Below, piece by piece: positions 15,593 to 23,205 of a stretch of DNA of 25,922 bases (its first letter is position 1; each line of letters starts with the position of its first letter). The translations under genes and the position numbers were made by a program. Under the pieces are notes generated by a model. It ran no database searches and had not been told where the DNA came from. It saw only the letters and a program-made list of their open reading frames with translations. The stretch spans positions 1-25,922 of the forward strand of contig WJIO01000214.1 in assembly GCA_014730235.1 (NCBI GenBank), read 5' to 3'. Origin of the DNA: Candidatus Poribacteria bacterium (GTDB lineage: Bacteria > Poribacteria > DTPJ01 > WJIO01).

Positions 15593-16751
15593 GCATCTGC
15601 CGCCGGAGAAAGTTCGCACCGACGCAAAAGTTGATGCTTTGACCTTGTTTTCTCATTATACCCGGACTGATCTGATTACATCCGGAATGAGTAGTGAGAA
15701 TTACAATACGATTATAGATTCAGAAAAACCTCTGGATGAAAGATGGAAGATGTTTGAGCCGCATCTTGAATATATCCGATATGGTTCTTATGCCCAGCCA
15801 GCCTTTATCGCGGCAAAGGAATTCTATGGTTTTGATGATATTAACGGCAGTAATTACAAGGAATTGTCCAAAAAGATGCAGGAAATGAATACTCCTGGTA
15901 TCTATAATAGAATACTAAGGGAAAAATGTAAGATTCGAATAGCCCTGACCCAGACGGGAAGCACCGATTACCAGGGGGATTTGCTTATCCCGCTAATGCC
16001 ATTGGACAGTTACGCAGGAATAAGGTCTGCTGAAGATGTGTCAAAACGGGCTGATTCTATGGATATGACCGTATCAAATTTGGATGACTATCTGGAACTT
16101 GCGAAGAAAGGTGTGGCAAAACTTAAATCAGAAGGTGCTATAGGTCTTAAGATGGCTTCTATTCCCAATTCACCACCTTCCCGGGAAGCGGCAGAAAAGG
16201 TTTTCAGGGATATTATGGCAGGCAAAAAATCCTCAGAAACCAGTAAACTGTGGGACTTTTTAATGAATTACCTGCTTGATGTAGCCGCTGAAATGGATAT
16301 GGTGGTAGCTGTCCATGCCGGAATGTGGGGTGATTTCCGCCAATTGGACTCAAAACATATGATACCTGTATTTCCGAGACATCCCAATACGAAATTTGAC
16401 CTTTATCATCTCGGTATGCCTTCAGTCAGAGACACAATTGTAATAGGAAAAAATTTCCCTAATGTCTGGTTAAATATATGCTGGTGTCACATAATTTCCC
16501 AGCAGATGACATGCTCTGCATTGGACGAATGTATTGATATGGTTCCCATGAACAAAATAATTGGCTTTGGTGGAGATTATAACAGGCCAGTGGAGAAGGT
16601 ATATGGACATCTCCTTATGGCCCGGGAAGATATAGCCGCTGTTCTTGGACGAAGAATAGACCGGGAAATGATGAGTATAGACGAAGCAAAAAATATAACC
16701 AAAAAATGGCTCTGGGATAATCCCAGAGAACTATATAAATTGTCTATATAG
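15522..16751 (+). CDS. Amidohydrolase-2-type metal-dependent hydrolase
   Basis: A 409-residue TIM-barrel metallohydrolase of the amidohydrolase superfamily. Metal-binding and catalytic positions are D21-A-H23-E-H25 after the first strand, K210 (AIGLKMASIP), H265 (VVAVHAGMW), H296 (DLYHLGMP) and D352 (GFGGDYNRP). The length and the HLPPE and WLWDNPRELY ending fit amidohydrolase-2/uronate-isomerase-like members, which act on cyclic amides, lactones, carboxylates (decarboxylation) or uronic acids. The start at 15522 is supported by AGGGGA upstream, even though it lies inside the preceding frame. No signal peptide. It ends 11 bp from the convergent pilin gene. A role in handling a sugar-derived acid is plausible in this glycan-rich setting, but the substrate is not visible. 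Confidence 0.88.
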   Translation: MKYTKTEKTLIEAMEEMEIVDAHEHLPPEKVRTDAKVDALTLFSHYTRTDLITSGMSSENYNTIIDSEKPLDERWKMFEPHLEYIRYGSYAQPAFIAAKEFYGFDDINGSNYKELSKKMQEMNTPGIYNRILREKCKIRIALTQTGSTDYQGDLLIPLMPLDSYAGIRSAEDVSKRADSMDMTVSNLDDYLELAKKGVAKLKSEGAIGLKMASIPNSPPSREAAEKVFRDIMAGKKSSETSKLWDFLMNYLLDVAAEMDMVVAVHAGMWGDFRQLDSKHMIPVFPRHPNTKFDLYHLGMPSVRDTIVIGKNFPNVWLNICWCHIISQQMTCSALDECIDMVPMNKIIGFGGDYNRPVEKVYGHLLMAREDIAAVLGRRIDREMMSIDEAKNITKKWLWDNPRELYKLSI

Positions 16752-16762
16752 GGAGCAGATTT

Positions 16763-17230
16763 TTATTCATATTCGTTGGTATGGGTTATATTTCCATTAT
16801 TATCCAGAGTCCATGTATCAAAAGGTGCTCCATCATCTTTAAAATCGCTCATGGCGGTAATGATAAATGCTGTTTTAATATCAGGATTTCCATTTACCTG
16901 ATATTGATACCTTACCTGAGCACCATCAACATTTGCACCAAAACCCAGACTCTCCCAGTTTCCTCCGGGATTACCCCATACCTGGGCTGTTGAAGGAACA
17001 TCAGCAGGATGAGGTGGGAGAGTGATAAACTGGTCGTTTGTGCCTTTATAAGCTAACTCAAGAGTTCTTATAGCGTGCATATTTCCTGACACTTCAGCAG
17101 TTTTTGCTCTGTTTTGAATCCTTTTGTATATTGGACTGCCGATAGCCATTAATATACCCACGATAGTAACTACTATCATTAACTCAATAAGACTAAAACC
17201 TTTATTTTCATTTCTATTGTATTTAATCAT
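16763..17230 (-). CDS. Type IV pilin / pseudopilin-like protein
   Basis: A 155-residue prepilin. The leader MIKYNRNENKG is cut by prepilin peptidase before F12, giving FSLIELMIVVTIVGILMAI, the classical N-methylated pilin helix with Glu at mature position 5 (E16). The globular part contains NRAKTAEVSGNMHAIRTLELAY, the usual alpha-1 continuation, and a beta-rich C-terminus. There are no Cys pairs, so the disulphide D-loop of some pilins is missing. GGAG lies seven bases before the ATG, and a sigma54-like promoter lies upstream. It stands alone in its orientation; no pilus assembly genes are in the window. It could be a type IV pilus subunit or a type II secretion pseudopilin. Confidence 0.9.
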   Translation of the reverse strand: MIKYNRNENKGFSLIELMIVVTIVGILMAIGSPIYKRIQNRAKTAEVSGNMHAIRTLELAYKGTNDQFITLPPHPADVPSTAQVWGNPGGNWESLGFGANVDGAQVRYQYQVNGNPDIKTAFIITAMSDFKDDGAPFDTWTLDNNGNITHTNEYE

Positions 17231-17279
17231 AAGCCGTCTCCATTTTGCCTGGTAAAAGTTTCAAGATGCTTATTTAATT

Positions 17280-17295
17280 TGCAATTATTATGCCG
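17280..17295 (-). promoter_or_regulatory. Sigma54-like promoter of the pilin gene
   Basis: On the minus strand CGGCAT, five bases, then TTGCA: it matches the -24/-12 consensus (TGGCAC-N5-TTGCA) at GGCA and all of TTGCA, with GG and GC ten bases apart. Transcription would start about 38 nt before the pilin ATG. Pilin genes are often RpoN-dependent, which fits. No sigma70-type box of comparable quality was found for this gene. Confidence 0.5.
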
Positions 17296-17378
17296 AAAAT
17301 CCGAATAAGAAATATAATATATTAGATATTGTGATAAATAAAGGTATAACAACGCATTATGGTGGATACAGAACTTAC

Positions 17379-17407
17379 TTGAATTTAAATTTGATAACTG
17401 TTATGTA
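17379..17407 (+). promoter_or_regulatory. Possible sigma70-type promoter of the second glycan operon
   Basis: TTGAAT (17379-17384), a 17-nt spacer and TATGTA (17402-17407), about 140 bp before the Nudix gene. The remaining intergenic sequence (17231-17550) is A/T-rich and shows no gene or strong palindrome. Confidence 0.4.
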
Positions 17408-17550
17408 TTCATTTTTCTTCAATCTATTTTAATAACCGATCATTTTTTGAAGAATCATGTTTATCTAAAGGGTCACGATAGAGTATATCGGTAGAAAAGT
17501 TATTTTACCTGAATATTTTTCCACCTTTATACCAAAAAGGATCAAGAGTA

Positions 17551-18129
17551 ATGAAAGTTAAAATAATTAAGGAAACCAGAGAGTTTGACGATTTCCTGAA
17601 AGTTGACAAAGCTGTATTAAAACACGAAAAATTCAATGGTGAAATGAGTCATGATATGGTCCGCTTAAATCTCAACCGACCTGATGCTGTTGCTGTATTA
17701 TTGTATGATGATAAAAAAGACTCAGTTATCCTTGTAAAACAGTTTAGATATCCAGCCTATGTAAATAACGGACCGGGATGGATTCTTGAGTTAGTGGCAG
17801 GAATAATAACTGATGGTAAAGATAAAATATCCACTGCTAATGCGGAGTTGATGGAAGAAGCTGGTTATGAAGTGGAAAAATTACAATATATAAACACTTT
17901 TTATCCCAGCCCCGGCGGATCATCGGAAAAATTGCACCTCTATCTGGGAATTGCACCGCGCAAGGTTAATACAGGCGGTGGGTTACCAGAAGAACATGAA
18001 GATATTCAAGTAGTAGAAATGTCGTTCACCAAGGCTATGGAAATGATAGAAACCGGGGAAATATGCGATGCAAAGACCATAATCGCTCTCCAATGGCTGA
18101 TGTTAAAAAAGCTGGAAATGGAGGATTAA
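17551..18129 (+). CDS. Nudix hydrolase (NudK/ADP-ribose pyrophosphatase-like)
   Basis: A 192-residue Nudix pyrophosphohydrolase that splits a nucleotide sugar or ADP-ribose into NMP and sugar phosphate. The Nudix box runs from G84 to Y106: the catalytic E99, E102, E103 and G105 are kept (AELMEEAGY), but the first Glu is K90 and the Arg is A98. Degenerate boxes of this kind are seen in NudK-type GDP-mannose pyrophosphatases, and the flanking ELVAGI, SPGGSSE and TGEICDAKTIIAL segments match that branch as I know it. It opens the second glycan operon, with one base separating its stop from the lyase start, so it may process an activated sugar linked to that pathway. AAGGATCAAGAGT precedes the ATG. 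Confidence 0.88.
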   Translation: MKVKIIKETREFDDFLKVDKAVLKHEKFNGEMSHDMVRLNLNRPDAVAVLLYDDKKDSVILVKQFRYPAYVNNGPGWILELVAGIITDGKDKISTANAELMEEAGYEVEKLQYINTFYPSPGGSSEKLHLYLGIAPRKVNTGGGLPEEHEDIQVVEMSFTKAMEMIETGEICDAKTIIALQWLMLKKLEMED

Positions 18130-18130
18130 A

Positions 18131-20464
18131 ATGGAATTTCTCGAGAAAAAGAATAAAGACAGGATGTTATTTCCGCGCCCTATTGACGGCGCGATAGTAA
18201 ATATAACCCCACCGGGATTGGCCTGGTTACCAGCCGAAGGTTCTTCAGGTTATCGGGTCGAGATAAGAAATAAAGCGAATGGGCTGATTTATGAAAAATC
18301 TATAGGCAGCGATCCTGTTCATCTTCCAGACCAGATTTTTCCCTCTGGTGAGTATGAATGGGATGTGATTGCCCTGGATGATAATGCAAATGATTCTGCT
18401 CGAAGGGGTTTGCAGACGTTTATAATTCCTGATAAAGCTCCGGAACTTCCCTGGATTGATCCGGAAGAACTTTTATCAAAAGTACCGGAAGGGCATAGCC
18501 GGCTTCTTTATCCTGCAAGCAAGTTACCTGAAATTCGACAAACTCTGGAAACTACCCGAAAGCAGGGATGGGAAGCCCGTCTCAAGGCTGCGGAAAAATC
18601 CCTTGATATGCCAGCACCGGAATATCCTAACTATCATCTTATTGATAATCCAAAGCGATGCCGCCTGGAATACAGCAAATACTTCGGCGACTTCAGGAGA
18701 TACATTAACGGTGCCTTGATGAACCTGTCTCTGGCATATCTTATGACTGAAGAGGATAAATATGCAGAGGCAGCAAAGCGAATACTATTGGAAGTCACCC
18801 GGTGGCCCACAGACGACCAGGATGTTACATCGGTAAGGGCTAAATGGGGTGATGAACCGGGTTTAAGTATGTCTAGATGTGCCCATCGGGCCTATGACTG
18901 GCTTTATCATGCTCTTACTGATGAAGAACGTTCTCAGGTGTTGAAAATGTGTGAAGAAAGGGCATGGCAGACCTATCGTCGTCTGAAAGGTATGGATTAC
19001 CTGACCAACCCCGGTTCAAGCCACGACGGGCGGCTTATTGCATATCTGTCAGAAATGGCAATTGTAATGGCCAGGGAATCCAAAGGGGCTAAGACATGGC
19101 TGGATTATTCCCTCAAAGCCTTAACTACATTCTATCCTCATTGGGGAGGATATGAAGGTGGATGGGCTGAGGGTGTTCCCTATGGATTATGGTATAACGA
19201 ATTTTATATACCGGCCTTTGAAGGTCTAAGGATGACCACTGGCTTTGACCTTTGGAAGCGTCCATTTTTTAATAATGTCCGCTATTTTTTCTTTTACTGT
19301 ACGGCTATTAGAGGGGAAATCAGGCCCTTTGGTGATGGTGCTGAAAGAGGTGGCCCGGGAATAAGCGGAGGCAGCGGTTATGCTTCGTTATTATGGTATC
19401 ATGCCCACAGATTTAATGATCCCTATATAGGATGGTGGGTTGATCAGATACAGGGATGGAATCGTGATTATGGGGAATTGACTTTGCTCTTTGATGACAA
19501 AGCAGCATCCACACCGCCTGAGGATCTGCCTGATTCGCGAGTTTTCAGAGGTGTAGGCTGGGCGGGACTACATGGAGATATGTGTAATCCGGATGAAGAT
19601 ACATTTCTGTTATTTAAAAGCAGTCCATACGGAAGCGTGTCCCATAGTCACGCAGACCAGAATTCCTTTTGTATTATGAAAGGTGGTAAAGCTCTGGCCA
19701 TAGCTTCAGGTTATTATGGTCCAACTTACGGTATGCCACACCATGCAGAATGGACAAGATCAACAAAAGCGAACAACTGTGTCCTGGTAAATGGTGAAGG
19801 TCAGGCCATAAGAAAAGCTAAAGCCAATGGTAAAATAATGACTTTTGAGGAAAGAGCTGGTTTAACCTACGTTTCGGGAGATGCTACTCCGGCCTATATG
19901 GGTAAGTTGGAACAGTTTCACAGGCATATATTGTTCCTGAGACCAAATTTATTCCTTCTGCTGGACGATTTAAAAGCACCTGAACCATCATACTTCCAGT
20001 GGATGCTCCATGCCTTTGACCGGATGGAGCTTGACGAAAAGAGAAACAGTATCAGATCCATGCGGGAAAATACAACCCTGGATGTATACCTCAAATCTCC
20101 AGCCGGGATCGGGCTAAGTCAAACAGATGAATTTGATACACCCTATAACGCGGGGATCCCAAAAGATTATCACAGGAACATGTCAAAGCAGTGGCATGTA
20201 ACCGCTGAAACGCGAACAAAACTCCGGGATACCCGAATTGCTGGGATTATGTATACCAGCATGAATAAAGATAAATTCAACCTGGAATTACTCGAAATGA
20301 AGGGATGGTTTGGGGCCAGGGTTACAAGCAACTGTGGACAGGTGGAGGGATGGATTCAGATTATCCCCGGTATACCCGGGCCAGATAACTATGACTCATC
20401 AGTAGCTGAGGGAAAATCAATTTTGTGCGGCAAAGCTGTTGATGGTGAAACTTTTGTTTTTTAG
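18131..20464 (+). CDS. Heparinase II/III-family polysaccharide lyase with DUF4962-like N-terminus
   Basis: A 777-residue lyase-like protein. The first 110 residues form a beta-sandwich (PPGLAWLPAEGSSGYRVEIRN ... GEYEWDVIALD), as in DUF4962. Then comes an alpha/alpha toroid (about 120-430) with WGDEPGLSMSRCAHRAYDWLY, H298 in GSSHDGR and Y351 in EGVPYG as candidate catalytic residues, and a C-terminal heparinase II/III beta-sandwich with the S504-H-S-H-A-D509 motif. This architecture cleaves uronic-acid glycans (heparan- or alginate-like) by beta-elimination. There is no signal peptide, while heparinases normally act in the periplasm or outside. GGAGG lies upstream, inside the end of the Nudix gene. 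The exact substrate is unknown; the sulfatase cluster nearby suggests sulfated host or algal glycans. Confidence 0.85.
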   Translation: MEFLEKKNKDRMLFPRPIDGAIVNITPPGLAWLPAEGSSGYRVEIRNKANGLIYEKSIGSDPVHLPDQIFPSGEYEWDVIALDDNANDSARRGLQTFIIPDKAPELPWIDPEELLSKVPEGHSRLLYPASKLPEIRQTLETTRKQGWEARLKAAEKSLDMPAPEYPNYHLIDNPKRCRLEYSKYFGDFRRYINGALMNLSLAYLMTEEDKYAEAAKRILLEVTRWPTDDQDVTSVRAKWGDEPGLSMSRCAHRAYDWLYHALTDEERSQVLKMCEERAWQTYRRLKGMDYLTNPGSSHDGRLIAYLSEMAIVMARESKGAKTWLDYSLKALTTFYPHWGGYEGGWAEGVPYGLWYNEFYIPAFEGLRMTTGFDLWKRPFFNNVRYFFFYCTAIRGEIRPFGDGAERGGPGISGGSGYASLLWYHAHRFNDPYIGWWVDQIQGWNRDYGELTLLFDDKAASTPPEDLPDSRVFRGVGWAGLHGDMCNPDEDTFLLFKSSPYGSVSHSHADQNSFCIMKGGKALAIASGYYGPTYGMPHHAEWTRSTKANNCVLVNGEGQAIRKAKANGKIMTFEERAGLTYVSGDATPAYMGKLEQFHRHILFLRPNLFLLLDDLKAPEPSYFQWMLHAFDRMELDEKRNSIRSMRENTTLDVYLKSPAGIGLSQTDEFDTPYNAGIPKDYHRNMSKQWHVTAETRTKLRDTRIAGIMYTSMNKDKFNLELLEMKGWFGARVTSNCGQVEGWIQIIPGIPGPDNYDSSVAEGKSILCGKAVDGETFVF

Positions 20465-20480
20465 TATGAGGAGGTAACAA

Positions 20481-21248
20481 ATGATTAAAACTTTTTTTGT
20501 CACAATTACTTTCTGTCTGTTTCTGGTTTTCTCAGTGTTTCCTGCCGATGATTCTTTAATACTTTACCTTAGTCTTGATGAAGGCCAGGGTAATGTGGCT
20601 AAGGACTCATCAAACCATAATAACGACGGTGAAATCGTAGGTAACACAAACTGGGTTGACGGTAAATCCGGTAGCGCAGTGGAATTTATTAGCGGTTCGT
20701 ATATAATAATGCAGGAAATACCGGAATACGACGTGACAGACGCAGTCAGTCTTATGGCATGGGTCAAAACAAACTCAGTAACTACCTGGGCCAGGGTTAT
20801 TGATAAATCCCAGTGGCAGGATAACGGATTTGATCTGGCCTTAAGTCAGGCTACTCATGCTCCGTTATTTGAGTTCTTCGTCAATAATACCACATCCCAG
20901 GCCCTGGGTGTTACTCCTGTTGATGATGGTGATTGGCACTTTATCGCTGGTACATTCGGAAATAAAAAGTTAAGGATATATGTGGATGGTGTCATGGAAA
21001 CAGAAGTTACTTCAGCCAATGAAGTAGACATCAAACCCAACGATTGGCCCATAACTATAGGTGTAGAAGCCAATAATCTGACCGGACAACCCTATGTTGG
21101 GGTTATTGATGAAGTCGCTATTTATAACCGGGAGTTATCGGCAGACAATATAGAAAGCATATTCCAGAACGGCATTGACATGTCATCACCAGTTGATCGT
21201 AAGGATAAAGTTACAACTGTATGGGGTGATATAAAAAAGGTGCTATAG
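20481..21248 (+). CDS. Exported LamG protein with C-terminal W-x-x-I-K tag
   Basis: A 255-residue secreted lectin-like protein. Signal peptide to about A22 (MIKTFFVTITF...VFPA), then one LamG jelly roll: ILYLSLDEGQGNVAKDSSNHNNDG, WVDGKSGSAVEFISG, SLMAWVKTNS, WHFIAGTFGNKKLRIYVDG and GVIDEVAIYNREL. It ends DKVTTVWGDIKKVL (242-255), the same tail motif as in the LamG protein of the minus-strand cluster, although the two domains are only distantly alike. GAGGAGG precedes the start, 16 bp after the lyase stop. It probably binds the glycan handled by this operon at the cell surface or outside. Confidence 0.9.
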   Translation: MIKTFFVTITFCLFLVFSVFPADDSLILYLSLDEGQGNVAKDSSNHNNDGEIVGNTNWVDGKSGSAVEFISGSYIIMQEIPEYDVTDAVSLMAWVKTNSVTTWARVIDKSQWQDNGFDLALSQATHAPLFEFFVNNTTSQALGVTPVDDGDWHFIAGTFGNKKLRIYVDGVMETEVTSANEVDIKPNDWPITIGVEANNLTGQPYVGVIDEVAIYNRELSADNIESIFQNGIDMSSPVDRKDKVTTVWGDIKKVL

Positions 21249-21277
21249 TTATCAATACTTATAGTGCCGGGAGTAAT

Positions 21278-22432
21278 ATGAATATTAAAAATTCGACAGC
21301 AAAGGTCGTAAAAACCGAAGGCTTCCGGATAACAGTAGAAGAAGCTTCACAATGGAGTAACCTTTTTAAAAGACATGAAGGCTGGACAGGTGCTGATGGA
21401 ATCTATTCTATACCTCTATCAGGATATGAGGCACAAGGAAAAGCCGATAAAACGCAAACCTTATTTGTCTTTAGTGATACTTTCATTGGTCAGATAGATC
21501 AGGAAACCACAAAAAGGCAGAATTTCTGCATGATCAATAACTCTCTTGCCTTATTGGGTGGAGACATACCTGATAATGACCAGATTCGTTTTATATGGGG
21601 TAAAAACGGCGACGGAAGTAGATCGTCAGTATTTACACCTGAAACAGCAGGCACAAAAGGCAAAAAGTGCTGGTATTGGTTACAGGATGGAGTTTTTCTT
21701 AATGGTAATGTGTATATCCTGCCTATGGTAATTGAATCAGGTCCATCCGGAAAAGAAGGCTTCAAATTCAGGCTTAGCGACTTGGCAATGATTAAAATCC
21801 CTGTAAGCTCAAACGTTCCCGATTTGCAGAAACATACTCAGGTAGATACCCCATTTTTGCATATAAATGAGGTTCGCACCCTGTATTTCGGGGCAGGAAT
21901 AATGCCGAATACAGTTGAGGCAGACGCGCCAAAACCCGATGGATACGTTTACATTTACGGTAGGTATGAGGCAGGAGAAATAAAGCTGGCCGTTGCCCGT
22001 GTAAAACCGGAAGATTTCGAGGATTTCAGCAAATGGCGTTTCTGGGACGGTAAAATATGGTCAAGCGAGATTGCAGATACTGTTCCATTGGGCAGAGGAG
22101 GTCCTGAACTCAGTGTAACACCGGTACAAAGTGGACCATTAGAAGGAAAATACCTGATGGTATCAATGCACGTGGAACGCGATTTATATATCCGGATTGG
22201 TGAAAGTCCTGTTGGGCCTTTTAGCCCAAGGATCAACATTTTCCGCACCAGCGAACCAGATACAGGACAGAAGATATACACCTATAATGCAAAAGCCCAT
22301 CCAAACCTTTCTAAGCCTGATGAGTGGTTAATCTCCTATAATGTCAACTCAACCGATTGGCAAAACCACATCGATAATGGTCATATATATCGTCCGCGTT
22401 TTCTGAAAGTGAAATTCATTCAGGATAATTGA
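21278..22432 (+). CDS. Five-bladed-propeller glycosidase-like protein (DUF4185/DUF5005-like)
   Basis: A 384-residue protein resembling DUF4185/DUF5005 families, which share the five-bladed propeller of GH43/GH117/GH130-type glycosidases. Telling segments are GADGIYSIPLSGYE, TLFVFSDTFIGQID (the acidic residue in the first blade), MINNSLALLGG, WYWLQDGVFLNGNVYILP, TPFLHINEVRTLYFGAG, YVYIYGRYE...LAVARVKPEDF, SVTPVQSGPLEGKYLMVSM and YNAKAHPNLSKPDEWLISYN. These give a regular blade pattern over the whole length. There is no signal peptide and no W-x-x-I-K tail. It closes the second glycan operon, 29 bp after the LamG gene, and is probably the oligosaccharide-cleaving partner of the lyase. Catalytic residues and substrate cannot be fixed from sequence. 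Confidence 0.7.
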   Translation: MNIKNSTAKVVKTEGFRITVEEASQWSNLFKRHEGWTGADGIYSIPLSGYEAQGKADKTQTLFVFSDTFIGQIDQETTKRQNFCMINNSLALLGGDIPDNDQIRFIWGKNGDGSRSSVFTPETAGTKGKKCWYWLQDGVFLNGNVYILPMVIESGPSGKEGFKFRLSDLAMIKIPVSSNVPDLQKHTQVDTPFLHINEVRTLYFGAGIMPNTVEADAPKPDGYVYIYGRYEAGEIKLAVARVKPEDFEDFSKWRFWDGKIWSSEIADTVPLGRGGPELSVTPVQSGPLEGKYLMVSMHVERDLYIRIGESPVGPFSPRINIFRTSEPDTGQKIYTYNAKAHPNLSKPDEWLISYNVNSTDWQNHIDNGHIYRPRFLKVKFIQDN

Positions 22433-22438
22433 GTCACA

Positions 22439-22481
22439 AAGCAGAAGGGCAAATCTTATTATAAGATTTGCCCTTCTGCTT
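22439..22481. terminator. Bidirectional terminator hairpin
   Basis: A 21-bp perfect inverted repeat (arm AAGCAGAAGGGCAAATCTTAT) around a single central T. It sits between the convergent genes ending at 22432 and 22515 and is flanked by A/T-rich sequence on both sides. Confidence 0.85.
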
Positions 22482-22514
22482 AAATTTTACACATTAATTC
22501 TAAAGTGCCAAAAA

Positions 22515-23180
22515 TCACTTAATCTCTGCCCATTTTACAGCAAGTTTGCCTTCAGGTTTAACAGCCATAGGAACAAACATAAGTGTTGTTGGTTCAAGCC
22601 AATCAACTGACCAGTTGTCTGATGCGCCTTCCTGGAAAGCCGATAAAGCAATAGTATCGCCTTCATTTACACCTATTACATCTTCGGGAACCATTGCTTC
22701 CATAGAATCACCTTCGGATGCAAAATCAAAATTTTCCATCATTAATTCTTCGGTAAGCGCGTCGTAGATCTCTACACCGTTGGGATTTCCGTCTCTCCAT
22801 CCCACCATAACAACCACGTCAACACCTATAGGATCTACATCTGTGGGGTTTCCCTCGTATTCAGAATTTTCAAATCCGGTATTTATGTTATCATCAGTAT
22901 CCAGAATCCAATGATAATAATACCTGTTAGTCATACCTGCCGGAGTTTCATCCATTGCTGGCGTAATTGTACCGTAAACAGTCATACGAAGGTAAAGGTT
23001 GCCCTCTTCATAGACAGCTTGAATCATTTTAATATCGCCGCTGGAGTCGGCCATGTCTTCATCATCATCAATCTTTGTAGGTACCTGCGCCCAATCGTCA
23101 AAATTTCCATCAATTGTCATTGCCAGACTGATGCTACAAAACAAAGCCAACATTATTATTGTGATAAGATTTTTAATCAT
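22515..23180 (-). CDS. Exported CBM9/DOMON-like protein with C-terminal W-x-x-I-K tag
   Basis: A 221-residue secreted protein. Signal peptide MIKNLITIIMLALFCSISLA, then TIDGNFDDWAQVPTKIDDDEDM, the typical opening of CBM9-like carbohydrate- or heme-binding beta-sandwiches, followed by SSGDIKMIQAVYEEGNLYLRMTVYG and YYYHWILDTDDNINTG, the aspartate-rich strand of the same fold. No catalytic residues are expected. The protein stops with GKLAVKWAEIK, the shortest form of the tail shared with three other exported proteins here, so the motif itself is the C-terminus. TAGGAGGG precedes the ATG. It is 25 bp after the partner gene at 23206, so the two are co-transcribed. Confidence 0.87.
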   Translation of the reverse strand: MIKNLITIIMLALFCSISLAMTIDGNFDDWAQVPTKIDDDEDMADSSGDIKMIQAVYEEGNLYLRMTVYGTITPAMDETPAGMTNRYYYHWILDTDDNINTGFENSEYEGNPTDVDPIGVDVVVMVGWRDGNPNGVEIYDALTEELMMENFDFASEGDSMEAMVPEDVIGVNEGDTIALSAFQEGASDNWSVDWLEPTTLMFVPMAVKPEGKLAVKWAEIK

Positions 23181-23205
23181 TTTTCCCTCCTAATTGATTA
23201 AATAA

